Shown: positions 1-6,107, counted from the first letter of the stretch. The stretch: DNA of 7,253 bases from CAZOOA01 sp964581355 (GCA_964581355.1 CAZOOA010000098.1:1-7253), one strand, 5' to 3'. Made by a program: numbers and translations. The notes: generated by a model from the sequence alone, not told the origin.

Positions 1-179
1 TTTTGCTCCCGTTGTTATTAGCAATAGTAGCAGAAAGAGGATGTTTTGCCAAGCTTATACTGGAAAAATGCTGTATGGGTGCAGGTGCCGGACGATGCAC
101 CATCCAATCAAAGAAAGGAGCCGGGCAGGCAAACAGTTCCAGGCGAGCAGATCCAGGTAAGCCGGCGAGGATTGTCATC

Positions 180-986
180 ATGATAGAAATGAGGGAGGCT
201 GCTAAAGTGCCACAAAAATTGGAATATGGGGATACAGTAATTATCTGGGGCGGGAAGAAAAACCGCTCTTTTATCATTACCTTGCAGGAAGGGGAAATCC
301 TGAACACCCACCTGGGAGTGATTGCTCACGAAGACGTTGTCCATCAGGTTGAAGGCTCAAAGGTCTCTTCCAGCAAGGGACACCATTTTTGGGTTTTTCG
401 TCCCAAGACCAGGGAGTTGATGATGAAAGTCAAACGCAAAACCCAGATCGTCTATCCCAAAGACGCAGGGTGGTTGATCCTGGCCCTGGACATTGTCCCC
501 GGCATCCGTGTTCTGGAAATGGGTACAGGTTCGGGAGCTTTTACCATCCTGTTGGCCAGGCTGGTCGGCTCTGAGGGGAAGGTTTATACTTTTGATCGGC
601 GCCGGGATTTTTTGCTTAATGCCTTGAACAATATTAAGATAGCGGGTCTCTCCCATCGGGTGGAAGCTCGCATCCATCTTGCCGGAGAGCCCTTTCCTGT
701 AGAAGACATGGATGCAGTATTTTTGGATCTACCCAACCCCTGGGTGGCTATCCCGGCAGCTTATGATGCCCTGGCCCCGGGTAGGCCCATTGCGTTGGTG
801 GTACCCAATGCCGAACAGCTAAAGAAGGCGGTTGCGACCCTGGAAGAGAACGGGTTTCTCTCCATCCAGGCAGTTGAAGTGTTGGAGCGCAACATCCTGG
901 TCCGGCAGCAGCAAGGGGTGCGTCCTTTTGAGCGCATGATCGGTTTTACAGCGTACCTGGTCAGCGCTCGCAAAGCAGGTGACTGA
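180..986 (+). CDS. trmI: tRNA (adenine-N1)-methyltransferase, TrmI family
   Basis: Predicted SAM-dependent enzyme that makes 1-methyladenosine, normally at position 58 of the T-loop of tRNAs, in the cytoplasm. With the start at 180 it has 268 residues, normal for bacterial TrmI. An N-terminal beta domain (about residues 17-75, with GDTVII and NTHLGVIAH) precedes a Rossmann methyltransferase fold. That fold has the SAM loop EMGTGSGAFT (113-122), the acidic ribose-contact strand YTFDRR (136-141), and DLPNPW (183-188), whose Asp183 is the expected catalytic residue. RPFERMIGFTAYLV (248-261) is the family's C-terminal signature. The frame stays open upstream to base 3, but that stretch does not resemble the family. 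I chose ATG 180 because GGCGAGG (164-170) lies nine bases upstream; ATG 189 is an alternative. A terminator-like hairpin follows, so the transcript probably ends here. Family assignment is firm; exact target base and start are inferred. Confidence 0.93.
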   Translation: MIEMREAAKVPQKLEYGDTVIIWGGKKNRSFIITLQEGEILNTHLGVIAHEDVVHQVEGSKVSSSKGHHFWVFRPKTRELMMKVKRKTQIVYPKDAGWLILALDIVPGIRVLEMGTGSGAFTILLARLVGSEGKVYTFDRRRDFLLNALNNIKIAGLSHRVEARIHLAGEPFPVEDMDAVFLDLPNPWVAIPAAYDALAPGRPIALVVPNAEQLKKAVATLEENGFLSIQAVEVLERNILVRQQQGVRPFERMIGFTAYLVSARKAGD

Positions 987-999
987 CAGCATCAACCAT

Positions 1000-1048
1000 C
1001 CACTTCGCAGCCGCTAGTTGAAGTTGGCTTACTGAAGGGGTTTTTTTT
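1000..1048 (+). terminator. Probable intrinsic terminator after trmI
   Basis: CCACTTC (1000-1006) pairs with GAAGGGG (1034-1040) with one A-G mismatch. AGCC (1009-1012) pairs with GGCT (1026-1029) higher in the stem. Eight Ts (1041-1048) follow directly. The stem is interrupted, but its position just after the trmI stop and the T tract support a terminator. Confidence 0.55.
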
Positions 1049-1097
1049 GACAAAGAATTTACAAGTTTAAATGCATTTAATACGGAGCAGTAAAAGG

Positions 1098-1154
1098 ATG
1101 TTGGCTCAAATAAATAGAAGAGAACGGCAGCAATTTGAAACAAAACAGGTGTGA
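1098..1154 (+). CDS. Possible short leader ORF upstream of the DUF4870 gene
   Basis: An 18-codon ORF reads MLAQINRRERQQFETKQV, with GGAG (1084-1087) ten bases before the ATG. The frame is also open from an earlier ATG at 1071, giving 27 codons. The stop codon (1152-1154) falls inside the 5' arm and loop edge of the hairpin at 1142-1174. Ribosomes reading this ORF would therefore interfere with hairpin formation, as in transcription attenuation. There is no run of one amino acid that would name a ligand, although Arg and Gln are abundant. An open frame this short can arise by chance, and no convincing promoter was found upstream. Functional translation is inference only. Confidence 0.25.
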   Translation: MLAQINRRERQQFETKQV

Positions 1155-1176
1155 GTGTCAAACGCACTTGTTTTTT
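1142..1176 (+). terminator. Terminator-like or attenuator hairpin before the DUF4870 gene
   Basis: Arms AAAACAGGTGTG (1142-1153) and CGCACTTGTTTT (1163-1174) form a 12-bp stem with two G-T wobbles and a nine-base loop, ending in a run of six Ts (1171-1176). The hairpin ends only a few bases before the ribosome binding site AAGGAG (1181-1186) of the next gene. It therefore either ends an upstream transcript or acts as a leader attenuator. The A-rich 5' flank means it could also terminate minus-strand transcription. Confidence 0.6.
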
Positions 1177-1193
1177 CATAAAGGAGTTGGAGC

Positions 1194-1595
1194 ATGGTTA
1201 CAGCAAGAGAAAAACTTATACCCGTTGGTGGTTATTTATTGGCACTGTTCTTTCCCATTCCACTATTGAACATTATAGCTGTACGCGGTTACTGGTTTCT
1301 TTTTCAGGGAGAATCAGAATTTGTAGATCATCACCTTAGAGAAAACATTAATTTTTTAATTAGCTATCAGATATACATTGCATCAATTTTTTTTATTTTC
1401 TTTTTGTTGGATTCATTACCTATCTCAATTATGCCTGGTATAGTAAATGTGACTTCTGTTCTATTAATGTTTGGTTTCTTTGGTGTTTTATTACTGCTTT
1501 TTCTATTAATATATCCTATCTATATTATTGCCATTATAGCTGTTTTAATAGGGAAACATTTTAGATTTCCTTTGACGATTAAGTTTGCAAATTAG
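1194..1595 (+). CDS. Small DUF4870-type integral membrane protein
   Basis: A 133-residue, very hydrophobic protein of the bacterial inner membrane; molecular role unknown. Predicted membrane segments lie at about residues 11-31, 55-73 and 87-120 (the last long enough for two). Two features match the DUF4870/Tic20-like family as I know it: the HHLRENINFLISYQIY stretch (47-62), resembling the family's 'HAxxALNFQ' motif just before a helix, and the C-terminal FRFPLTIKF (123-131), resembling 'YRYPLTIRF'. Family length is usually 100-140 residues, so this is complete. ATG 1194 is backed by AAGGAG seven bases upstream. The gene is visibly richer in A/T (many ATT, TTA and TTT codons) than trmI or trpB2; part of that reflects its hydrophobic content. 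A terminator-like hairpin sits just upstream and a lipoprotein gene begins 106 bases downstream on the same strand, so co-transcription is possible but not shown. Confidence 0.75.
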   Translation: MVTAREKLIPVGGYLLALFFPIPLLNIIAVRGYWFLFQGESEFVDHHLRENINFLISYQIYIASIFFIFFLLDSLPISIMPGIVNVTSVLLMFGFFGVLLLLFLLIYPIYIIAIIAVLIGKHFRFPLTIKFAN

Positions 1596-1701
1596 TCTCA
1601 ATTTTTGTGCTAATGGTTTAATGTCTCTTTCTTGTCTCACAGCTATTTTAACGGGCTTAATTTATATTTAAGGAAAAGTAAGGAGAGAGGGGGAAAAGGT
1701 G

Positions 1702-3696
1702 ATGAAAAAACTTTTATTCAGCATGAAGTTCAGCTGTTTGACAATCGTTGCTGTTTTAATAACGGGGTGCTCCCCGGCGCAAATACCCGATATCCAGGCG
1801 TACCCCGAAAAAGGAGGGGAAGTCTTTGCGAAAGAGCAAGATGAGGCCGAGGGACGGTGGGAAGTGGTGGCGGAACCGAAAGAAGGTTATAAGTTTGTGC
1901 AGTGGACAGAAATTCGGGAGGACTTCAGGGAAAAGGTAAGCGATGAAGCTACTTATCAATTTGAGCAGGGAAAGCACCAGAAGCTTTTAGCCGAATTTGA
2001 CAAAAAGAAACTGGAAATAAATCTTGATCTTAAAATGGAGGATGAGGTCCAAGAACAAGGAGAAGTCCGGGGCGGGGGCGTCTATGAGTACGGGCAGGAA
2101 GCGAAGATAGAGGCAAAACCGGAAACCGGTTATGTATTCGAAAAATGGACAGAAAATGAAGCGGAAGTTAGTACAGACCAGGAATATGCCCTAACGGTGG
2201 AAGAAGACCGGGCATTCACAGCTCACTTCGCCTTCGATAAAGACGTATTGGAAAAAGAAACGAGAGAAGAAGGAGATTATAAGGTAACGGAACTGGTGAA
2301 AGGGAAAAACCACTTGGAGACAATGGAGTCACAAAAAATATCCGACTTGCCCTTACACAGGGGGAGCTTTACCCTCGGTCCAGACTATTTTGTTATCCAC
2401 GATACGCAGGAGGGTATAATAACATTTTGGACCAGGGAGGAAATGGAGCAGGTAGACCAGGTAAAAGTGGAAAACATCAGGCGGGTTAAAGCGTACGGGG
2501 ATAATTATTTTGCCCTGGAAAAGCCGCAGCATCTGTCCATTTTTCAGGTAGACAATACAGGTGTTCACGAAGTGAAAGAGTTTAACCTGGAAGAATTCAA
2601 ATGGGACTTTGAGCATGCCGCTGTTGCTGAAGAAACAAAAGAATCGGCTGAAATAGAGGGGGACTGGCAGGATAAATGGCTGGAAAGCAAGTTTCTGGCC
2701 TTGGCAGGTCCAAAAACTGTAACCATTCAGTCTGCCCAAGTGAAGGACTACTTGTTCATCTATCCGGACTACAGCCACATTTTTCACGGGTTTGAAGAAC
2801 CGCCCAGGCTTGAAGACTCTTTCTTCAAAGTATACCAGTTTCAAGACGGGGGAATAGAGTTGGTGGAAAGTGAAATCTTTGACAGTTCCTATCTCACCAA
2901 CGATTTGGCGCCTTACCCCGATGACCGTGTTCTGGTGGCCACAGGTGATGAAGGTTTTATTTTGCTTGATTTAAATGACTTTTCATATGAAATCCTGGAA
3001 TCGGGAGGTCTTTACCTGGATGAAAAATTGAGGCCTTTTGAGGGAGAATACAGTTACTTTAGCCACGGTATCCGCAATGTGACAGAAGAGGGAATTGTTG
3101 TCGCCAGTGCCAACGTGTTATTGCCAAAATGCAATGGCATGGATGTCCACCTTTGGGTTCCGGTTGCCGACCGTTTGCAGCTATCGGCAATTAGTGGTTA
3201 TTCAGGCAAGCTCGGGTTTGTGGATGAAAATGACAAGCCTGAACGGCTTGGTCCTCTTCCTTTGTGGCTGGAGAACGATTACTGGATGGAGCAAGACAGG
3301 TTCCAGGCCACGCAAACCTATTCAAAGCTTTCCCTGGATGCTGAACAAGCTTTTGAAAACGCGAAAACCAGGGTTGAGAGCAATGTTGAGCAGGAAGATA
3401 AAGAATTTCCGCCTCTCTGGAATTACCTTAATATGGAAGTTGAGCTGGAGAATCTGTTTCAAAAAGTGGGACTGATCGAGTTACCAGAGGTTTCGTTATG
3501 GAAGCAGCAGCGGTTTGTACTGAACCGTCCCCAGGAAAATGAAGTTCCTGTTTTTGCGCTGGTTGAAGATGATAAGATCAAGCTTTGCAAGATTAAAGCA
3601 GACATGGAGGTTGTTGGCGCAGATCATTCCCGCCGGAATGTCTATGTCAACATGGATGATGAGCTTCACAGGATAGATTTTGACTCACTTTTTTAA
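1702..3696 (+). CDS. Lipoprotein with two InlB-B-like repeats and a large unrecognised beta-rich region
   Basis: A 664-residue protein predicted to be lipid-anchored on the outer face of the membrane. Residues 1-22 form a lipoprotein signal peptide (basic KK start, hydrophobic core, lipobox LITGC), making Cys23 the lipidated residue. Two divergent InlB B-repeat-like modules follow: about 32-99 (EPKEGYKFVQWTE, ending LLAEF) and 105-177 (KPETGYVFEKWTE, ending FTAHF). Such modules are extracellular beta-grasp folds often found in adhesion or wall proteins. From about 200 to the end I recognise no family. Recurrent short strands (DYFVIHD, NYFALEK, DYLFIYP, RVLVATGDEGFILLDL, GIVVASA, NVYVNMD) suggest a beta-propeller-like fold, which is inference. 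The protein is rich in Glu and Asp. ATG 1702 is chosen with GAGGGGG (1687-1693) eight bases upstream; GTG 1699 is the alternative. A hairpin follows the stop. No enzyme motif is seen, and function is unknown. Confidence 0.88.
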   Translation: MKKLLFSMKFSCLTIVAVLITGCSPAQIPDIQAYPEKGGEVFAKEQDEAEGRWEVVAEPKEGYKFVQWTEIREDFREKVSDEATYQFEQGKHQKLLAEFDKKKLEINLDLKMEDEVQEQGEVRGGGVYEYGQEAKIEAKPETGYVFEKWTENEAEVSTDQEYALTVEEDRAFTAHFAFDKDVLEKETREEGDYKVTELVKGKNHLETMESQKISDLPLHRGSFTLGPDYFVIHDTQEGIITFWTREEMEQVDQVKVENIRRVKAYGDNYFALEKPQHLSIFQVDNTGVHEVKEFNLEEFKWDFEHAAVAEETKESAEIEGDWQDKWLESKFLALAGPKTVTIQSAQVKDYLFIYPDYSHIFHGFEEPPRLEDSFFKVYQFQDGGIELVESEIFDSSYLTNDLAPYPDDRVLVATGDEGFILLDLNDFSYEILESGGLYLDEKLRPFEGEYSYFSHGIRNVTEEGIVVASANVLLPKCNGMDVHLWVPVADRLQLSAISGYSGKLGFVDENDKPERLGPLPLWLENDYWMEQDRFQATQTYSKLSLDAEQAFENAKTRVESNVEQEDKEFPPLWNYLNMEVELENLFQKVGLIELPEVSLWKQQRFVLNRPQENEVPVFALVEDDKIKLCKIKADMEVVGADHSRRNVYVNMDDELHRIDFDSLF

Positions 3697-3700
3697 GAAA

Positions 3701-3723
3701 GAAAGCGGGTTTTACCCTCTTTC
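3701..3723 (+). terminator. Terminator-like hairpin after the lipoprotein gene, cut by the gap
   Basis: GAAAG (3701-3705) pairs with CTTTC (3719-3723), and GGG (3707-3709) with CCC (3715-3717), around a TTTTA loop and one C-T mismatch. It starts five bases after the lipoprotein stop. The bases where a T tract would lie are Ns, so terminator status cannot be confirmed. Confidence 0.5.
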
Positions 3724-3823
3724 NNNNNNNNNNNNNNNNNNNNNNNNNNNNNNNNNNNNNNNNNNNNNNNNNNNNNNNNNNNNNNNNNNNNNNNNNNNNN
3801 NNNNNNNNNNNNNNNNNNNNNNN
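3724..3823. other. Assembly gap of 100 Ns
   Basis: Exactly 100 consecutive Ns. This is the conventional placeholder for a scaffold gap, often of unknown true length. Both edges end in hairpins, so sequence or genes may be missing here. Confidence 0.99.
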
Positions 3824-3852
3824 GGTGACATTCCTATGAGATGAATGTCACC
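3824..3852. repeat. Perfect 10-bp inverted repeat at the gap edge
   Basis: GGTGACATTC (3824-3833) and GAATGTCACC (3843-3852) are exact reverse complements around a nine-base spacer. The first arm touches the last N. On the minus strand it overlaps the end of a 16-residue ORF and would form a strong RNA hairpin. It could be a leader terminator whose T tract lies in the gap, or a terminal or subterminal repeat of an insertion element that broke the assembly. I cannot tell which. Confidence 0.85.
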
Positions 3853-3884
3853 CTCCCAAATACCAGGAACTTTCTCAGCAACAT
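3834..3884 (-). CDS. Possible 16-residue peptide with a very strong ribosome binding site
   Basis: On the minus strand ATG (3884-3882) opens a frame reading MLLRKFLVFGRVTFIS and ending at TAG (3836-3834). The sequence AAGGAGGTGAT (3898-3888 on the minus strand) matches the full anti-Shine-Dalgarno, with seven bases between GGAGG and the ATG. A good minus-strand promoter lies about 90 bases upstream. The stop falls in the loop of the inverted repeat 3824-3852. Such strong signals for so short a frame suggest a leader peptide, or the 5' end of a gene (perhaps transposon-encoded) that is broken or misassembled near the gap. No homology is claimed. Confidence 0.4.
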   Translation of the reverse strand: MLLRKFLVFGRVTFIS

Positions 3885-3971
3885 AGTATCACCTCCTTCA
3901 GGAAATGTACTACATTGCTACAGAAGCCCCGTTCTTTGCAGGACTATTTTTATTTCGTCCTTTCAATTATT

Positions 3972-4001
3972 ACTATAGTAAATACCAACTTTTTTTGTCA
4001 A
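3972..4001 (-). promoter_or_regulatory. Sigma-A type promoter on the minus strand
   Basis: Reading the minus strand, a perfect -35 TTGACA (4001-3996) and a -10 TATAGT (3977-3972) are separated by 18 bases. It points towards the gap and would transcribe the 16-residue ORF at 3884-3834. It is divergent from the T-box promoter, with about 55 bases between the two -35 boxes. Confidence 0.7.
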
Positions 4002-4056
4002 GGGGTGCTAAAAAATTTTTGTCCTTCCATAAACTTGGAGTTATCGCAATAATTTG

Positions 4057-4084
4057 TTGACAAGCTCCATAGCCCTGTGATAAT
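4057..4084 (+). promoter_or_regulatory. Promoter of the T-box leader and trpB2
   Basis: A perfect -35 TTGACA (4057-4062) is followed after 16 bases by GATAAT (4079-4084), with an extended -10 TG one base upstream (4076-4077). TAATAT (4081-4086) at 18 bases is an alternative -10. Transcription would start near 4091, just before the T-box stem I. Confidence 0.7.
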
Positions 4085-4091
4085 ATCATTT

Positions 4092-4405
4092 CAAAGCTAT
4101 GTGCAAAATGCTGATGAAGGGAAGAAGTAGGCTGGAAAAGGCGGTTCAGAGAACCGGGCTGAGGGGTGTAAACTCCAAAAGCTGCGAGCCCGGTACCGCA
4201 GCTGTCGGCTGAATGGGCCCCGGAAGTGCTTGGCTGAAAAAGGATTGTTTCAGTAGGCCAGGCCGGTTGCTCACCGTTAAAGGAGCGGGGTATCGGAGCA
4301 GGGAAAGAACTGCTCCCGTACCTGGCAGAGAGATCCCCTGGTGAGAAGGGGATAAATATGGGTGGCACCGCGGGTAACCTCCTCGTCCCAGGACGAGGTT
4401 TTTTT
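4092..4405 (+). promoter_or_regulatory. T-box leader RNA, tryptophan specific, upstream of trpB2
   Basis: This cis-acting riboswitch senses the charging of a tRNA. Stem I pairs GCGGT (4141-4145) with ACCGC (4195-4199) and ACCGGGCT (4153-4160) with AGCCCGGT (4187-4194); the AGAGA internal bulge of T-boxes lies between them (within 4147-4152). The specifier region reads GAA (4211-4213) then TGG (4214-4216), the tryptophan codon. Stem III is 4289-4322. The conserved T-box sequence GGGTGGCACCGCGGG (4360-4374) carries TGGC (4363-4366), which pairs with a GCCA tRNA end; bacterial tRNA-Trp has G at the discriminator, so this agrees independently with the codon. The terminator CCTCGTCC / GGACGAGG (4381-4388 / 4391-4398) plus seven Ts closes the leader. 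Uncharged tRNA-Trp should stabilise the antiterminator and allow trpB2 transcription. The 5' end is inferred from the promoter. Confidence 0.95.
4381..4405 (+). terminator. T-box regulated intrinsic terminator
   Basis: A perfect 8-bp stem CCTCGTCC / GGACGAGG with a CA loop is followed by TTTTTTT (4399-4405). The 5' flank of the stem (GGTAACCTCC) overlaps the antiterminator region, so the two structures are mutually exclusive as in other T-boxes. Confidence 0.93.
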
Positions 4406-4429
4406 ATTTGAGGGAAGGATAGAAGGAGG

Positions 4430-4558
4430 ATGTTCGTCTTTTCTGGCCCGGTCACCGCTGGAACAAAGGTCGGGAAGCTGAAACTATCAATCCAGGCTTT
4501 AATCCAGGCTTCAATCCAGGCCAAAGTTATTTTCTTCACCAGAACAACCATGTTTTAG
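4430..4558 (+). CDS. Possible 42-codon ORF between T-box and trpB2
   Basis: ATG 4430 opens a 42-residue frame starting MFVFSGPVTAGTKVGKLKL and ending at TAG 4556-4558, twenty bases before trpB2. Its middle is built by the 12-bp tandem repeat and reads SIQALIQASIQA. The nearest Shine-Dalgarno candidates are awkward: AGGAGG touches the ATG, and GGGAAGG (4412-4418) is eleven bases away. It would be transcribed only when the T-box reads through. It has no Trp codon, so it is not a classical trp leader peptide. It may simply be untranslated spacer. Confidence 0.25.
   Translation: MFVFSGPVTAGTKVGKLKLSIQALIQASIQAKVIFFTRTTMF
4489..4524. repeat. Three tandem 12-bp repeats
   Basis: AATCCAGGCTTT (4489-4500), AATCCAGGCTTC (4501-4512) and AATCCAGGCCAA (4513-4524) are consecutive copies differing only in the last three bases. 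They lie in the trpB2 leader after the T-box terminator. On the minus strand each unit contains TGG, but no minus-strand gene is supported there. Confidence 0.95.
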
Positions 4559-4577
4559 TAAAAAGGAGGCTAAAAAA

Positions 4578-5945
4578 ATGAACGAACGAAAGGTTTTTTT
4601 GCCAGAAAAAGAAATCCCCCGGCAGTGGTACAACATCCAGGCAGATATGCCTACACCGATGCAGCCGCCCTTGAACCCGGCAACAGGTCAACCCATTGGG
4701 CCGGATGATCTCGCCAGGGTGTTTCCCATGAACCTGATCGAACAGGAAGTTAGCACCGAGCGCTGGATCGATATCCCGGAAGAGGTGTTGGAAAAACTGC
4801 TTATTTGGAGGCCGGCGCCCCTGCAGCGGGCCTATGAACTGGAAAAGTACCTGAATACCCCGGCCAAAATCTATTTTAAAAATGAGGGTGTGAGCCCCGC
4901 CGGGAGCCACAAGCCCAATACGGCCATTGCCCAGGCATATTACAACAAGGAGTTTGGGATCAAAAAGTTGTGCACGGAAACCGGCGCGGGCCAGTGGGGC
5001 AGCGCTCTGAGCCTGGGTTGTTCCATGTTTGGCCTGGAGTTAAAAGTCTATATGGTCCGGGTCAGCTACGAGCAGAAACCATACCGCCGCCTGATGATGA
5101 AGACCTGGGGGGCAAACTGCGTGCCCAGTCCCAGCCCTGAAACCCAATTTGGCCAGAAAATCCTGGCGGAGGATCCCGACTGTTCTGGCAGCCTGGGTAT
5201 TGCCATCAGCGAGGCCATCGAAGAGGCGGTCACCTCCGACGACACCCGCTATTCCCTGGGCAGTGTGCTCAACCATGTCATGCTGCACCAGACCATCATC
5301 GGCCTGGAAACCCAGAAGCAGATGGAAATGATCGGCCAGTATCCCGATGTGGTCATCGGTTGTGCCGGCGGCGGCAGCAATTTTGCCGGCCTGGCTTTCC
5401 CCTACGTCCGGGATAAGATCTACGGGCGTGAAACGGAAATTATTGCTGTGGAACCTACAGCCTGTCCCACCATCACCCGGGGCCCTTTTGGCTACGACTT
5501 CGGCGATACAGCCGCCACCACGCCCCTTTTGCCCATGTTTTCCCTGGGCCACAGCTTTCTGCCCCAGCCCATCCATGCTGGCGGCCTGAGGTACCACGGT
5601 ATGTCACCCCTGGTCAGCCAACTGATCATGGATAAGCTGATCGAGCCACGTTCCTACGATCAGCTGCAGACATACGAAGCAGGCGTAATTTTTGCCCGTC
5701 AGGAAGGGTTGATCTGTGCCCCTGAAACCAATCACGCCATCGCCGCAGTTATCGAAGAGGCGAAAAAAGCCAAAGAAGAAGGAAAAGAAAAGACCATCGT
5801 CTTTAATTTGAGCGGCCACGGTCTGCTGGACCTGACCGGCTATGACTCCTACCTGGACGGGAAGCTTACGGATTATGTCCTGCCCCAGGAAGAAATCGAT
5901 CGGGCGGTGAAGGAACTGGAAAACTACCCCAAGCCCAAGTACTAG
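4578..5945 (+). CDS. trpB2: Tryptophan synthase beta-like protein, TrpB2 type
   Basis: A PLP enzyme of 455 residues, within the TrpB2 range and longer than the roughly 400 of canonical TrpB1. TrpB2 proteins condense indole with serine to give tryptophan and generally act without a canonical TrpA partner, so an indole salvage role is likely. Visible motifs are NEGVSPAGSHKPNTA (102-116) with the PLP lysine Lys112; TETGAGQWG (133-141) with the expected catalytic Glu134; the PLP phosphate loop GCAGGGSN (261-268); the TrpB2-type HAGGLRYHGMSP (333-344); and LSGHG (411-415). The N-terminal WYNIQADMP and PLNPATGQPI are also typical of this subfamily. AAGGAGG (4562-4568) precedes ATG 4578. The gene lies behind a Trp T-box and ends well before a terminator, so it appears to be a single-gene unit with no trpA in view. 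Substrate preference within TrpB2 is not deducible here. Confidence 0.95.
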   Translation: MNERKVFLPEKEIPRQWYNIQADMPTPMQPPLNPATGQPIGPDDLARVFPMNLIEQEVSTERWIDIPEEVLEKLLIWRPAPLQRAYELEKYLNTPAKIYFKNEGVSPAGSHKPNTAIAQAYYNKEFGIKKLCTETGAGQWGSALSLGCSMFGLELKVYMVRVSYEQKPYRRLMMKTWGANCVPSPSPETQFGQKILAEDPDCSGSLGIAISEAIEEAVTSDDTRYSLGSVLNHVMLHQTIIGLETQKQMEMIGQYPDVVIGCAGGGSNFAGLAFPYVRDKIYGRETEIIAVEPTACPTITRGPFGYDFGDTAATTPLLPMFSLGHSFLPQPIHAGGLRYHGMSPLVSQLIMDKLIEPRSYDQLQTYEAGVIFARQEGLICAPETNHAIAAVIEEAKKAKEEGKEKTIVFNLSGHGLLDLTGYDSYLDGKLTDYVLPQEEIDRAVKELENYPKPKY

Positions 5946-6066
5946 TCTGAAGGTAAAAGTTCGGCCTTCGAAAAGGCAAGCAGAGGCTCATAGACTGGGC
6001 AACGCGGGATCAAATCGGCAGGAAATAGTTTTTTAAACGGTTCACTATAGTCTCTGAATGTTTCGG

Positions 6067-6107
6067 GTGGGGGTGGAAAAGTTTTTCTGCCCCTACTTAT
6101 CTTTTTT
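6067..6107 (+). terminator. Intrinsic terminator after trpB2
   Basis: The 30 bases at 6067-6096 fold on themselves into a stem of up to 14 bp (GTGGGGGTGGAAAA against TTTTCTGCCCCTAC, with three G-T wobbles) and a minimal loop. The tail TTATCTTTTTT (6097-6107) follows. It sits about 120 bases after the trpB2 stop and separates that unit from hisG. A small GCCTT/AAGGC hairpin at 5964-5977 has no T tract. Confidence 0.75.

Noticed and set aside
1..178. Minus-strand frame open from ATG 178 to the window edge
   Set aside because: No ribosome binding site, no recognisable protein family, and it overlaps the trmI leader; length is not beyond chance.
1047..1083. TTGACA at 1047-1052 as promoter for the DUF4870 gene
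   Set aside because: No acceptable -10 box at 15-19 bases; the T run is better explained as part of the trmI terminator.
961..1179. Minus-strand 72-codon ORF overlapping the end of trmI
   Set aside because: It runs through the trmI terminator and the 1142-1176 hairpin, has no good start signals and no family resemblance.
1632..1666. TTGTCT with downstream TTAATT/TTTATA as a promoter for the lipoprotein gene
   Set aside because: Spacing and box quality are poor for every combination; not enough to call.
1632..1844. 70-codon plus-strand ORF overlapping the lipoprotein start
   Set aside because: It overlaps the signal peptide region of the well-supported lipoprotein in another frame and has no ribosome binding site of its own.
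3973..4551. 192-codon minus-strand ORF across the T-box leader
   Set aside because: It is antisense to a well-defined structured RNA, spans both promoters, and resembles no protein family.
5040..5597. Long minus-strand and other-frame ORFs inside trpB2
   Set aside because: They are shadows of the GC-rich third-codon pattern of trpB2, with no start signals.
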